Origin: Salinisphaera sp. UBA6602 | GTDB lineage: Bacteria; Pseudomonadota; Gammaproteobacteria; Nevskiales; Salinisphaeraceae | DNA: 13,211 nt | Assembly: GCA_002433465.1 (NCBI GenBank) | Contig: DJIE01000151.1 | Span: 1-13,211 of the forward strand | Reading direction: 5' to 3' | Part shown: in pieces, positions 7,410 through 13,211 of the stretch | Numbering within the stretch: the first letter of the stretch is position 1 | Layout: each line of letters starts with the position of its first letter | The notes under the pieces: model-generated | Told to the model about the DNA's origin: nothing | Database searches by the model: none | What the model saw: the letters and a program-made list of their open reading frames with translations, nothing else | Program-made: the position numbers and the translations under genes

Positions 7410-7790
7410 CTAACCTCGCACCTGTAACTCATAGGTCGCGATCGACTCGCCGGCATAGGCAGGCGATACCGCGATCACGCCGTAAATCGTGCCGTCGATC
7501 TCGATGGCGTCTTCGGTATCGCTGGCCGCAATCGCCGGGGCAAACGGCAAGCTCGCCGCCGGCACCGTCACGCGCAGGTCGCTACGCTGAACCAGCGTGC
7601 CGTCGATATATTCGTTATCGAACGTGCCGGGCGGTGCCACCTTGATTGGGTATTCGGTCGTGCCGCCGCCGGTATAGCCGCCTTCTATCGGGTCATACTC
7701 GCCTTGCTGGGTTCGCCGATAGACCACCGACTTACCCACGCGATTGATCGCACGTTGCGCACTGGCCGCGAAACGATCCGAAAAACTCAT
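7410..7790 (-). CDS. Phage head-closure / head-tail adaptor protein
   Basis: This 126-aa protein occupies the slot of the small head-closure (stopper) proteins between the gp6-like connector and gp10. It shows the usual layout: a short N-terminal helix, YRRTQQGEYDPIEGGYTGGG like the family's basic strand followed by G-x-YDP-x-x-G, and a beta-rich rest ending in YELQVRG. The ATG at 7790 overlaps the connector stop as ATGA. The assignment rests on position, length and the YDP...G pattern rather than a diagnostic motif, so the exact subfamily is open. Its partners would be the connector ring above and a tail or tail adaptor below. Confidence 0.72.
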   Translation of the reverse strand: MSFSDRFAASAQRAINRVGKSVVYRRTQQGEYDPIEGGYTGGGTTEYPIKVAPPGTFDNEYIDGTLVQRSDLRVTVPAASLPFAPAIAASDTEDAIEIDGTIYGVIAVSPAYAGESIATYELQVRG

Positions 7791-8308
7791 GCCCGCCGAT
7801 ACCGACGCAGCAGATCAGCCGCGCCGCTGTATTGCAGCGCACTACCGCGCCACAATGCGGGCCGCGATAGACTCACAGACAGCCCGTTGCCGTAGTCGAT
7901 GGACTGGCGCGTGGCCGAGTCGGAAACGCTCAATTCGTCGCCGAGATAGCCGGCTAGCCGTTCGACCGCGTGTTGCACGTCTTCGGGCGGCTCGTCTTCA
8001 CTGCCGACCGTGGCATGGACGCGATACGTGCCATAGCCGAACGCATAGCCGAGCGGCCCCGCCGTGTCGGCGATCTCCAGCCACTCCGAACCATTCCAGC
8101 GCTCGATCTTTTCCACGTCGGCGGGCGTTAGGGGCGGATGCCAGTCGCCGGCCCCTTGTAGCGTCCAGACCACGGCACGCGGTCGCCAGCGATAGGCGAT
8201 ATAGGCTTCGACACGCGACCACAAGGCGGCCTCGCCCAGCGCATCGGTCACGCCGGTTAGCGGGTAGCTTTCCGGCTGCGCTTCATCTTGGCGCACCATC
8301 GTAATCAT
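7787..8308 (-). CDS. gp6-like head-tail connector (phiE125 gp8-type)
   Basis: The frame is open further upstream, but the ATG at 8308 overlaps the protease stop as ATGA, giving MITMVRQDEAQPESYP and 173 aa. The protein has LGEAALWSRVEAYIAYRWRPRAV near its N-terminus, a beta-rich middle (WTLQGAGDWHPPLTPADVEKIERW) and an EPPEDVQHAVERLAGYLGDE helix. It ends in a DLLRRYRRA tail. This matches the layout of connector proteins that bind below the portal: an early helix, a central beta part, a late AI-x-x-LA helix and a final LL-x-x-YR motif. Family assignment is by pattern, supported by position directly after the protease. Confidence 0.75.
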   Translation of the reverse strand: MITMVRQDEAQPESYPLTGVTDALGEAALWSRVEAYIAYRWRPRAVVWTLQGAGDWHPPLTPADVEKIERWNGSEWLEIADTAGPLGYAFGYGTYRVHATVGSEDEPPEDVQHAVERLAGYLGDELSVSDSATRQSIDYGNGLSVSLSRPALWRGSALQYSGAADLLRRYRRA

Positions 8309-8910
8309 CGGTAGAACCACAGCATCGGCGGGCGTGCGATCCGGGCCGGCTGCGCGGCATCCCATGAACGGGCCTCGACTTGTGCCTCGGGATACGCCGG
8401 ATTCGTCACAAGGCTTAGCTCGCGCAGAATCGCCTCGTTGATCGTGCGGATGATCGCTTCGCCCTCGGCCGGGTCTTCATCCTCGATAGTCTCGGCGTTC
8501 TCGACGGTACGCTCGGGCGGAATCCGAAAACCGGGCGAGATACCCACGGCCAAGCCCGCTTGCAGCAGCGCCAGCGCGTCACGGGCGAACGATGTTTCGG
8601 CGACCTCGGGCGTTATGCGTGCCTCGAAGGTCAACGCCTCGTCGGTATCGGTAAGCTCCAGCGTGCCGGTATTGCGAGCGGCCAGCGGCTTGCCGAAGTC
8701 ATGCCCGATTAGCAGGTTGATCGGCGATTGCGCCTTCACGCTGTAGCGAAACGCACCGGGAGCGAACCGCTCCTTGCGCGGACGGCCACGCCGGCCCCCA
8801 TCGGACAGCGTAGCCAGCGAGTTATAGGGAAAGCGCCCCTTGAGTAGCCGCGAGCCGTCAGATTCGGCCCGCAGCTCTAGGGAACCATCCGCCGCGCCCT
8901 GCAATAGCAT
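8305..8910 (-). CDS. HK97-type prohead protease
   Basis: The 201-aa product would process the capsid precursor inside the prohead and then itself. The catalytic histidine is in LLIGHDFGKPLAARNTGTL (H70), the nucleophile serine is in AVGISPGF (S125), and the conserved RELSLVTNPAY block (around S166) is the family's usual E-x-SLVT-x-PA signature. Length is normal for this serine protease family. The ATG follows the capsid stop directly (TAA-ATG), so the two genes are tightly coupled. The order capsid then protease is the reverse of HK97, where the protease precedes the capsid. Confidence 0.93.
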   Translation of the reverse strand: MLLQGAADGSLELRAESDGSRLLKGRFPYNSLATLSDGGRRGRPRKERFAPGAFRYSVKAQSPINLLIGHDFGKPLAARNTGTLELTDTDEALTFEARITPEVAETSFARDALALLQAGLAVGISPGFRIPPERTVENAETIEDEDPAEGEAIIRTINEAILRELSLVTNPAYPEAQVEARSWDAAQPARIARPPMLWFYR

Positions 8911-10167
8911 TTACTGCAAGCCGGTCAGGATGCGTAGCTGTTCGGCCCGCGAGATGGTCACGTCCAGGGTGACAAGCATCGTCACGCGCAGCCCGCCGCT
9001 TTGGGCATCGCTGTACACGTCGCGCACGATGTCGATGCCGCCCCAGCGCCCGACCAGAATGGGCGAGACGCCGCCGGCATTGGTCGTCAGCAGCGCCTTG
9101 CTGGCGTTGTTTGCGCCCGACGGGGCCGCCAATGCGTTGTGGCTCATGGCGACGTTGCCGAACTTGCTTACCAGCCGGTCGTATTCAGTGATACCACTGC
9201 CCGGATCGAAGATCGCATCGTCCATCGCGTCCCATACTTCGGGCCGGATCAATGCCCGGATGGCGTTGGCGCTGCTCGCCGCGTTGTCGAGCATGAACTT
9301 TGCTGCCGCCGAGCGGAAAGCGCCATAGGTCGCCGCCGCATCCACAGCGGTCGATGTAATGCCGTATTCGCTGGCCTTGGCAATCACGCCGGACGGCTGC
9401 CCGTTCGTACCCGTACCCATGAATACGGCCTTATCCATATCGGCCTGAATCGCCGAGCGCATATTGCGCCGGATGGCGTCTTCGATGCCCGCAGACTGCA
9501 AGCGTGCCTTGCGGGTAATCGCCATTTGCACGCCGAGCGTATGGTCGGGGCGTAGCGGACGGTCGAGCGTGACGTATTCCTGCGAATCGGCCACGTTGCC
9601 GCCTTCGGTCGAGGCCCATGCGGTCGTTACCTTCGACGTATTAACCGGGTATTCCTCGGCCCCGCTGTTAATCGCGATCATGCGTGCGCCCATCTGCGCG
9701 GCCACGCTATCGGGAAACAGGGCGTCGATAAGCGGGCGAGTCGTCACCGGGTCCGGTACGGTCGCGCTTGTCGTTTCGGCGCGCTGCTCCAATACCTCGA
9801 AGGGAATCGGCGTGCCGGTATAGCCGCCTTTGCTGCGCATTTCCTGCACGACTTCGGCGGTCGGGCCATTCAGCGGGGCGTTATCGCCATTGCCGACGTG
9901 CGCGAACACGCTGCGCACCTCGAAGTTACTCAGCAGCTTGTCCCATTCGGAACCTTCGCGGGTTTCCAGATCGGCCCCCGCTGCTCGGCGTTCGCCATCC
10001 TCGGCAACCATCGCCGCCTGATACCGGGATTCGTTTACTGCGAACTCGCGGTTCAAGTCTTTCAGGCTGCGCTGTTCGTTTTCGTCGGGCGTTTCGTTGG
10101 CGGCCAGTTCGGCAAGATTCTGGCGAATCTCGCTTTGGCGCTTCGCAATCTTCTGAGATTCAAGCAT
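8911..10167 (-). CDS. Phage major capsid protein, HK97 family
   Basis: The product forms the icosahedral shell. From M at 10167 it has 418 aa. Residues 1 to about 65 are charged and helical (MLESQKIAKRQSEIRQNLAE onward), typical of the scaffold-like delta domain removed by the protease. The HK97 fold follows, with PIPFEVLEQRAETTSATVPD as N-arm, then VNTSKVTTAWASTEGGNVAD, a central FMGTGTNGQPSGVIA segment and the C-terminal VSPILVGRWGGIDIVRDVYSD domain. The frame is open to an ATG at 10212, but that codon lies upstream of the predicted transcription start and lacks a ribosome site. The ATG at 10167 is about 25 bases after the predicted start and has AGG upstream, so I prefer it. The gene heads the capsid-protease-connector-portal run. 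Confidence 0.93.
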   Translation of the reverse strand: MLESQKIAKRQSEIRQNLAELAANETPDENEQRSLKDLNREFAVNESRYQAAMVAEDGERRAAGADLETREGSEWDKLLSNFEVRSVFAHVGNGDNAPLNGPTAEVVQEMRSKGGYTGTPIPFEVLEQRAETTSATVPDPVTTRPLIDALFPDSVAAQMGARMIAINSGAEEYPVNTSKVTTAWASTEGGNVADSQEYVTLDRPLRPDHTLGVQMAITRKARLQSAGIEDAIRRNMRSAIQADMDKAVFMGTGTNGQPSGVIAKASEYGITSTAVDAAATYGAFRSAAAKFMLDNAASSANAIRALIRPEVWDAMDDAIFDPGSGITEYDRLVSKFGNVAMSHNALAAPSGANNASKALLTTNAGGVSPILVGRWGGIDIVRDVYSDAQSGGLRVTMLVTLDVTISRAEQLRILTGLQ

Positions 10168-10182
10168 TGATCGACCTATGCG

Positions 10183-10202
10183 TACTGTACGTCCATACAG
10201 TA
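10183..10202. promoter_or_regulatory. LexA (SOS) box over the capsid promoter
   Basis: TACTGTACGTCCATACAGTA has perfect 7-base arms (TACTGTA and TACAGTA) and the CTGT-N8-ACAG core. It agrees with the E. coli consensus TACTGTATATATATACAGTA at 16 of 20 positions, differing only in the centre. It overlaps the -10 element and the predicted start site of the capsid promoter, so bound LexA would block transcription. This implies that the head genes are switched on when RecA triggers LexA self-cleavage. Confidence 0.85.
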
Positions 10203-10228
10203 TATCAGACATTCATTCAAGTGAATAA
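10192..10228 (-). promoter_or_regulatory. Promoter of the capsid operon with extended -10
   Basis: On the minus strand, TATACT (10199-10204) is preceded by TGA, forming the extended -10 motif TGATATACT. No consensus -35 box is present; TTCACT at 15 bp or TTATTC at 18 bp are the best candidates, and an extended -10 can compensate for this. The start site would be near 10192, giving a short leader of about 25 bases to the ATG at 10167. The LexA box overlaps it. Confidence 0.7.
10215..10226. repeat. Small palindrome at the -35 region of the capsid promoter
   Basis: ATTCA-AG-TGAAT is a 5-bp inverted repeat with a two-base centre, located where the -35 element of the capsid promoter should be. 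It could be a second regulator site, for example for an activator that replaces the missing -35 contact. Arms this short can arise by chance. Confidence 0.3.
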
Positions 10229-10232
10229 GTGT

Positions 10233-10547
10233 TTAAGTATTAGGCGCACGAAGACTTTTGATATGCCGCATAAATCGGGCGTGCTCGTCGTCGATTGGTG
10301 CCAGGCCCATCTCGATACGGGTCTTTCGGGAATGGCATTGCCGGCATAGGCATTGCAGGTTCGATAGCTCGAACGCTAGTTCGGGGGCGTCACGCACGGG
10401 CCGGATATGATCGACCTCGATCCGGCCCCGATGCCCGCATTGCACGCATTTCCAATCGTCGCGCCGCCGGGCCGCTTGGCGTAGTGCCGGCCAGCGCTTG
10501 TCACGCTGTACGCGGTCGCTGGGGCCGCGATAACGCTTCACGCCCAC
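10233..10547 (-). CDS. HNH endonuclease
   Basis: This protein of about 104 aa has the compact HNH layout of packaging-associated phage nucleases: CVQCGHRG (first zinc cysteines), IEVDHIRPV (the DH of the motif), LSNLQCLCRQCHSRKTRIE (the N, the second cysteine pair and the final H). In HK97-type cos packaging such proteins stimulate terminase cutting of cos DNA, which fits the terminase neighbour. The start shown is the GTG at 10547, inside the end of the terminase gene. A GTG two codons later (10541) would give a four-base GTGA overlap with the terminase stop and is equally plausible. In most cos phages this gene precedes the terminase genes; here it follows the large subunit. Confidence 0.9.
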   Translation of the reverse strand: MGVKRYRGPSDRVQRDKRWPALRQAARRRDDWKCVQCGHRGRIEVDHIRPVRDAPELAFELSNLQCLCRQCHSRKTRIEMGLAPIDDEHARFMRHIKSLRAPNT

Positions 10548-12043
10548 GTCAGCCCCTTGGACTGCGTAACGGGGCGATCCATGCGGCGCACGCCTTCGGC
10601 AATCGCCAGCGATGCCGCCGATACCGGGTCGATACGGCCCAGGCTGCGCTTTTTCGTCAGCTTGCTATTGCCGCTGTCATCCGTGACCACGACACAATCG
10701 TTAATCGCCGATGCCATCAGGCGCGACGGGGCCATACTCACCCGACCATCGAATACGGCTTTCGTGAATCGCGCCGTATCTTCGCCGCCATCCTTGAAGC
10801 CATTGCCACGCCAGACAATCGGCACGCGCACGCCCGCCGCGAATAGCGCCTCCTGAAACTCGCCTTTGCGGTAGCGGTCGCCGACCATGCACGCCATCGG
10901 CCAGCCCTCCAGCCGTTTGACGATCTCGGCGATGAAGCTATCAGCGGGCACGACCTTTTGCCCCATCGTGACCAGTTCGCCACGCCCGGCCATTTCCACG
11001 TAGCCATCGCCCACGGCATCGCGCTGGCCGCGATCTTCTAGCGTCGGGTCGCTACCGAACGCGCCGAACACTTCGAGCCGGCCCGAACTCGGCCAGTACA
11101 TTGCCGCCGCGCTCATGCTCGCCGTGCCGCCCAGGTCGATGCCGACAATGGCGTGACCTTCCCGCGGGGGCGGTTCGCTGCTCTCGACTTCCAGCCATTC
11201 GTCCAGGGTCATCAGCCGGTCGCGCCGTTCGCCGCTTGTGCGCTCGTTTCGGTTGTAGAGTCTGAACTTCGACAGCACGGAACCACCGCGCGCAATCGCC
11301 ATCGCGGCCTGCGCCTCCAGCCACGCGGGCGAACTGCCGATGCCGTGCTTAGCGCCGGGGTTCGCCAGCAGGATCGACGCCATATCGTCCACCGGCAAAC
11401 CGGGTTGCGGGCGGTGCTCTTGCACGTAGCTATGCACGGGCGGATCGTCCAGCCAGCGGCTAAAGCTATGCGCGTTGCTGCTCGCCGACGTGCTAATCAT
11501 CAGCGCCGTACCGTCACGCTTGCCCAACCCGGACAATAGCGCGCTTTCTAGTTCGTCGCCTTTGGCATCATCCCAATGCGCGCGCTCATCCATGATGCAA
11601 AGCGTTGGCGACGTGCCGAGCGCGTTTTGCGGCTGCGCTGAAATGCACTTGATTACATGGTCGCCGTCGAAGGCGATCTCTAGCCGCTGGCCGCGCCGGA
11701 ATGTCAGCCGTTCATAGATTGCCGGGTCGAGCGATAGCGCCAGGCCGGCCACGTAGCTCCAGACGATATTCGCCTGCGCCTGTGTTCGGGCCGCCACGAT
11801 GATCTCGCGCCGGGGTTGATCGTCCCATGCGCCGACAAGATGCCCAAGCGCCAGGCCGCCGGATATTGCCGACTTGCCGTTGCCACGAGCGACCGACAGC
11901 ACGCCGATTCGGTTGCCACGCTTCAAACTGCCCTTGATGAATTGGCGTTGAAACGGGGCCAACTTGATCGGCTTACCGGCCTTCGGCCCTTCCGGCACGT
12001 TCAACGTCTGGATGAAGTCTATCGCCTTTTTTGCCTTCGCCAT
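10538..12043 (-). CDS. terL: Phage terminase large subunit (HK97-like)
   Basis: This 501-aa packaging motor has the two expected parts. In the ATPase half, VARGNGKSA (51-59) is the Walker A loop, TLCIMDERAHW (147-157) holds the Walker B acidic pair and LMISTSAS (181-188) is the coupling motif. In the nuclease half, acidic residues sit in VGIDLGGTAS (D303), MVGDRYRKGEF (D389) and GRIDPVSAASLA (D472), the usual RNase H-like triad. Length is normal for the family. The ATG at 12043 has GAGG and AGG before it. The stop overlaps the HNH gene. No small subunit is recognisable beside it, although one is normally needed to recognise the packaging site. Confidence 0.95.
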   Translation of the reverse strand: MAKAKKAIDFIQTLNVPEGPKAGKPIKLAPFQRQFIKGSLKRGNRIGVLSVARGNGKSAISGGLALGHLVGAWDDQPRREIIVAARTQAQANIVWSYVAGLALSLDPAIYERLTFRRGQRLEIAFDGDHVIKCISAQPQNALGTSPTLCIMDERAHWDDAKGDELESALLSGLGKRDGTALMISTSASSNAHSFSRWLDDPPVHSYVQEHRPQPGLPVDDMASILLANPGAKHGIGSSPAWLEAQAAMAIARGGSVLSKFRLYNRNERTSGERRDRLMTLDEWLEVESSEPPPREGHAIVGIDLGGTASMSAAAMYWPSSGRLEVFGAFGSDPTLEDRGQRDAVGDGYVEMAGRGELVTMGQKVVPADSFIAEIVKRLEGWPMACMVGDRYRKGEFQEALFAAGVRVPIVWRGNGFKDGGEDTARFTKAVFDGRVSMAPSRLMASAINDCVVVTDDSGNSKLTKKRSLGRIDPVSAASLAIAEGVRRMDRPVTQSKGLTWA

Positions 12044-12137
12044 CTACCTAACCTCGAAAATCGACATTGATAACCCCGCTCCCGCGACCCTCCCCACGAA
12101 CAAAAGTCGCGGCATTGGGACCATATAAAACAATCAC
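12044..12137. other. Spacer before the terminase gene with a 7-bp inverted repeat
   Basis: The gap is non-coding. CCGCGAC (12082-12088) and GTCGCGG (12106-12112) form a perfect 7-bp inverted repeat with a 17-base spacer, next to a G-rich stretch on the minus strand. TTTTATAT near 12125 is AT-rich, but no good -35 pairs with it. Spacers beside terminase genes can hold the cos site, so this is one candidate; it may also be just a leader hairpin. Confidence 0.3.
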
Positions 12138-12350
12138 TTAGTGCGCCGCCGGCATGTTGGCCCAGTCACGCACGGTCCTGACTACCGATGCCAGCGCCAC
12201 CGCTTTGTCGTTGTTGTCGTCGCATCCGTGATAGATCAGCGATCCAATCGACACCGCGCATAAGTGCGCAAACTGCACCGGCTCGATGTTTCTGGCCTCC
12301 ATGTGCTCGATTAACGCGGCCAGTTCGTTCTCCATGTGTTCGTCGTCCAT
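12138..12350 (-). CDS. Small hypothetical protein, 70 aa
   Basis: The ATG at 12350 is preceded by AGAGG at proper distance. The protein is acidic at its N-terminus (MDDEHMENELAALIEHMEAR), then has a hydrophobic helical middle (FAHLCAVSIGSLIYHG) and a second helix (NDKAVALASVVRTVRDW). I recognise no domain. It occupies the position directly upstream of the terminase large subunit, where a small terminase subunit is normally found, but it is shorter than typical small subunits and shows no evident helix-turn-helix. Other options are a replication accessory or a regulator of the element. Its similar codon use, shared strand and ribosome site support a real gene. Confidence 0.7.
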   Translation of the reverse strand: MDDEHMENELAALIEHMEARNIEPVQFAHLCAVSIGSLIYHGCDDNNDKAVALASVVRTVRDWANMPAAH

Positions 12351-12410
12351 TGCTGCCTCTAGTACAGGGGGAGGGTTGTTAGTTACTTAGTGGAGCGATT
12401 TGCACCACCC

Positions 12411-13211
12411 TCATGTCAGGCGGGCGAGTGTTGGCTTGTGCGAGCGCTGGCTACCTCGCTGCACAATCGTTAACTGGCCGATGGCTTCAAGATGATCGCG
12501 GGCTTTCAGATAGCGCCGCTTACTCCAGCCCATGATCCGCTCGCCTGTTGCGCCCGGTAGCTCGAACGCTCGGCCTTTGCGGTGCGCGTGTAGTTGGCGC
12601 AGCTTGGCTAGCAGTACCAGCGCGTCGCCGTTGTTTAGGCATTGATCGACCAGCGAACTACCGAATACGGCCGTGCTCTCACAGCCCGTCACGAACAGCC
12701 GGCCGCCGCTCTTGTACTTCCATACCGAGCGCGCCGCATTGGCGACCTCGCCGGGGCTTAGCGGGTCGGCGAACGATTCATTCAGGGTCATGGCGATGGC
12801 CTGTAGCTGCTCATACGTGCTCGCGCTCTGGCCTTGGTATCGCAGGGCGTCGAACAGGAATTGATTGCGCTGCCCGATAGCCGGCCCGTTGCTCGGCTTC
12901 GCATCGTTGGCCGCCTTCGGTCGGTACAGATCGGCGGGGATATTGCGCAGCGTGGGCAGGTCCAGCAGATCGTCCAGATCGCCCGCAATAACTTCGTAAC
13001 GGCCGCGTGTGCCTCGACTCGGCGCGGCCACTGCCTGCCCATTGCCTAGCAGGTCGATACACGGCCAGGCGCGTGTCTGGCGCTTCTCGCCGTTGGCCGC
13101 GTAATAGGCTTGCCAGCCGCCCGATTGCGTGCGAACAACAAAAGGCGACGGCCCGTGACGATCCATTGCATCGGCAAACGTGCGTTCGTCTCGCGTGTCC
13201 ACGTCTAAGAT
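12411..13211 (-). CDS. Primase-polymerase / replication protein (5' end outside window)
   Basis: The frame is open to the window edge, and the residues before the apparent GTG at 13202 continue the family pattern: ILDVD carries the two catalytic aspartates (codons 13203-13205 and 13197-13199). The gene therefore starts outside the window. SGGWQAYYA and IDLLGNGQAVAAPSRGTRGR match the later Prim-Pol motifs, where the family has SGG-x-H-x-YF and D-x-x-G-x-GG-x-VVAPPS. TYEQLQAIAMTLNESFADPL with SPGEVANAARSVWKY fits a PriCT-1 domain. The C-terminal part (WSKRRYLKARDHLEAIGQLT) looks like a winged helix. The protein would start replication of the excised element. No helicase domain is visible, so host or helper helicase may be needed. 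Confidence 0.85.
   Translation of the reverse strand: MLDVDTRDERTFADAMDRHGPSPFVVRTQSGGWQAYYAANGEKRQTRAWPCIDLLGNGQAVAAPSRGTRGRYEVIAGDLDDLLDLPTLRNIPADLYRPKAANDAKPSNGPAIGQRNQFLFDALRYQGQSASTYEQLQAIAMTLNESFADPLSPGEVANAARSVWKYKSGGRLFVTGCESTAVFGSSLVDQCLNNGDALVLLAKLRQLHAHRKGRAFELPGATGERIMGWSKRRYLKARDHLEAIGQLTIVQRGSQRSHKPTLARLT

Larger units (their letters stand above)
5614..13211. mobile_element. Phage-like island, probably a capsid-forming satellite (cf-PICI-like); edges not resolved
   Basis: The minus strand from 13211 to 5944 carries a primase-polymerase, terminase large subunit, HNH nuclease and a set of HK97-type head genes ending with the portal. The run stops at a terminator, and the only gene before the chromosomal NRPS is a 50-aa frame. 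No tail, tape measure, baseplate, holin or lysin gene is visible. Capsid-forming phage-inducible islands are known to carry a replication gene plus packaging and head genes and to borrow helper tails, so the gene set matches. No integrase, AlpA-type regulator or att repeat lies in the window. The left edge is uncertain (about 5370-5900) and the right edge lies beyond the window. A decayed prophage remains possible. Confidence 0.65.

Noticed and set aside
8309..8365. Upstream start at 8365 for the connector gene
   Set aside because: The extra residues overlap the protease coding end, while the ATG at 8308 gives the four-base ATGA junction seen at other junctions of the operon.
10168..10212. 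Upstream ATG at 10212 as the capsid start
   Set aside because: It lies upstream of the -10 element, has no ribosome site, and adds 15 residues outside the typical N-terminus. The ATG at 10167 fits the predicted transcript.

Overview
The window is a junction between a bacterial secondary-metabolism gene and a phage-like mobile island. High GC content and a LexA box of the CTGT-N8-ACAG type at 10183-10202 point to a gamma- or beta-proteobacterium; I cannot name the species.

Region 1 (1-5077, minus strand) is the start of a hybrid NRPS/PKS gene. I read 1669 uninterrupted codons from the ATG at 5009 to the window edge. The domain order is condensation, adenylation (pocket signature close to the glycine type), peptidyl carrier, ketosynthase and the start of an acyltransferase. 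A 23-codon open frame with its own ribosome binding site (5006-5077) overlaps the NRPS start by ATGA and looks like a coupled leader.

Region 2 (5078-5943) is mostly non-coding. It holds an inverted repeat that may be an operator, two rho-independent terminators that both act on the minus strand, a nested hairpin structure, and one convincing 50-codon gene on the plus strand with a possible zinc site.

Region 3 (5944-13211, minus strand) is a compact phage-type cassette. In transcription order it runs: primase-polymerase (cut by the window edge), a 70-aa unknown protein, terminase large subunit, HNH nuclease, HK97-type major capsid, prohead protease, gp6-like connector, head-closure protein, gp10-like protein and portal. 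Most junctions have ATGA-type overlaps or gaps of a few bases. The structural run stops at a terminator with no tail, baseplate, lysis or holin gene. A replication protein plus complete head genes without tails best fits a capsid-forming phage satellite (cf-PICI-like) that would borrow tails from a helper phage. A partial prophage is the main alternative, because integrase and AlpA-like genes would lie outside the window.

The most notable regulatory feature is a near-consensus LexA (SOS) box that overlaps an extended -10 promoter directly before the capsid gene. The capsid-to-portal block therefore appears to be under direct DNA-damage control, separately from the upstream terminase/HNH block. 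Two tandem minus-strand terminators sit between this block and the NRPS gene and probably insulate it.
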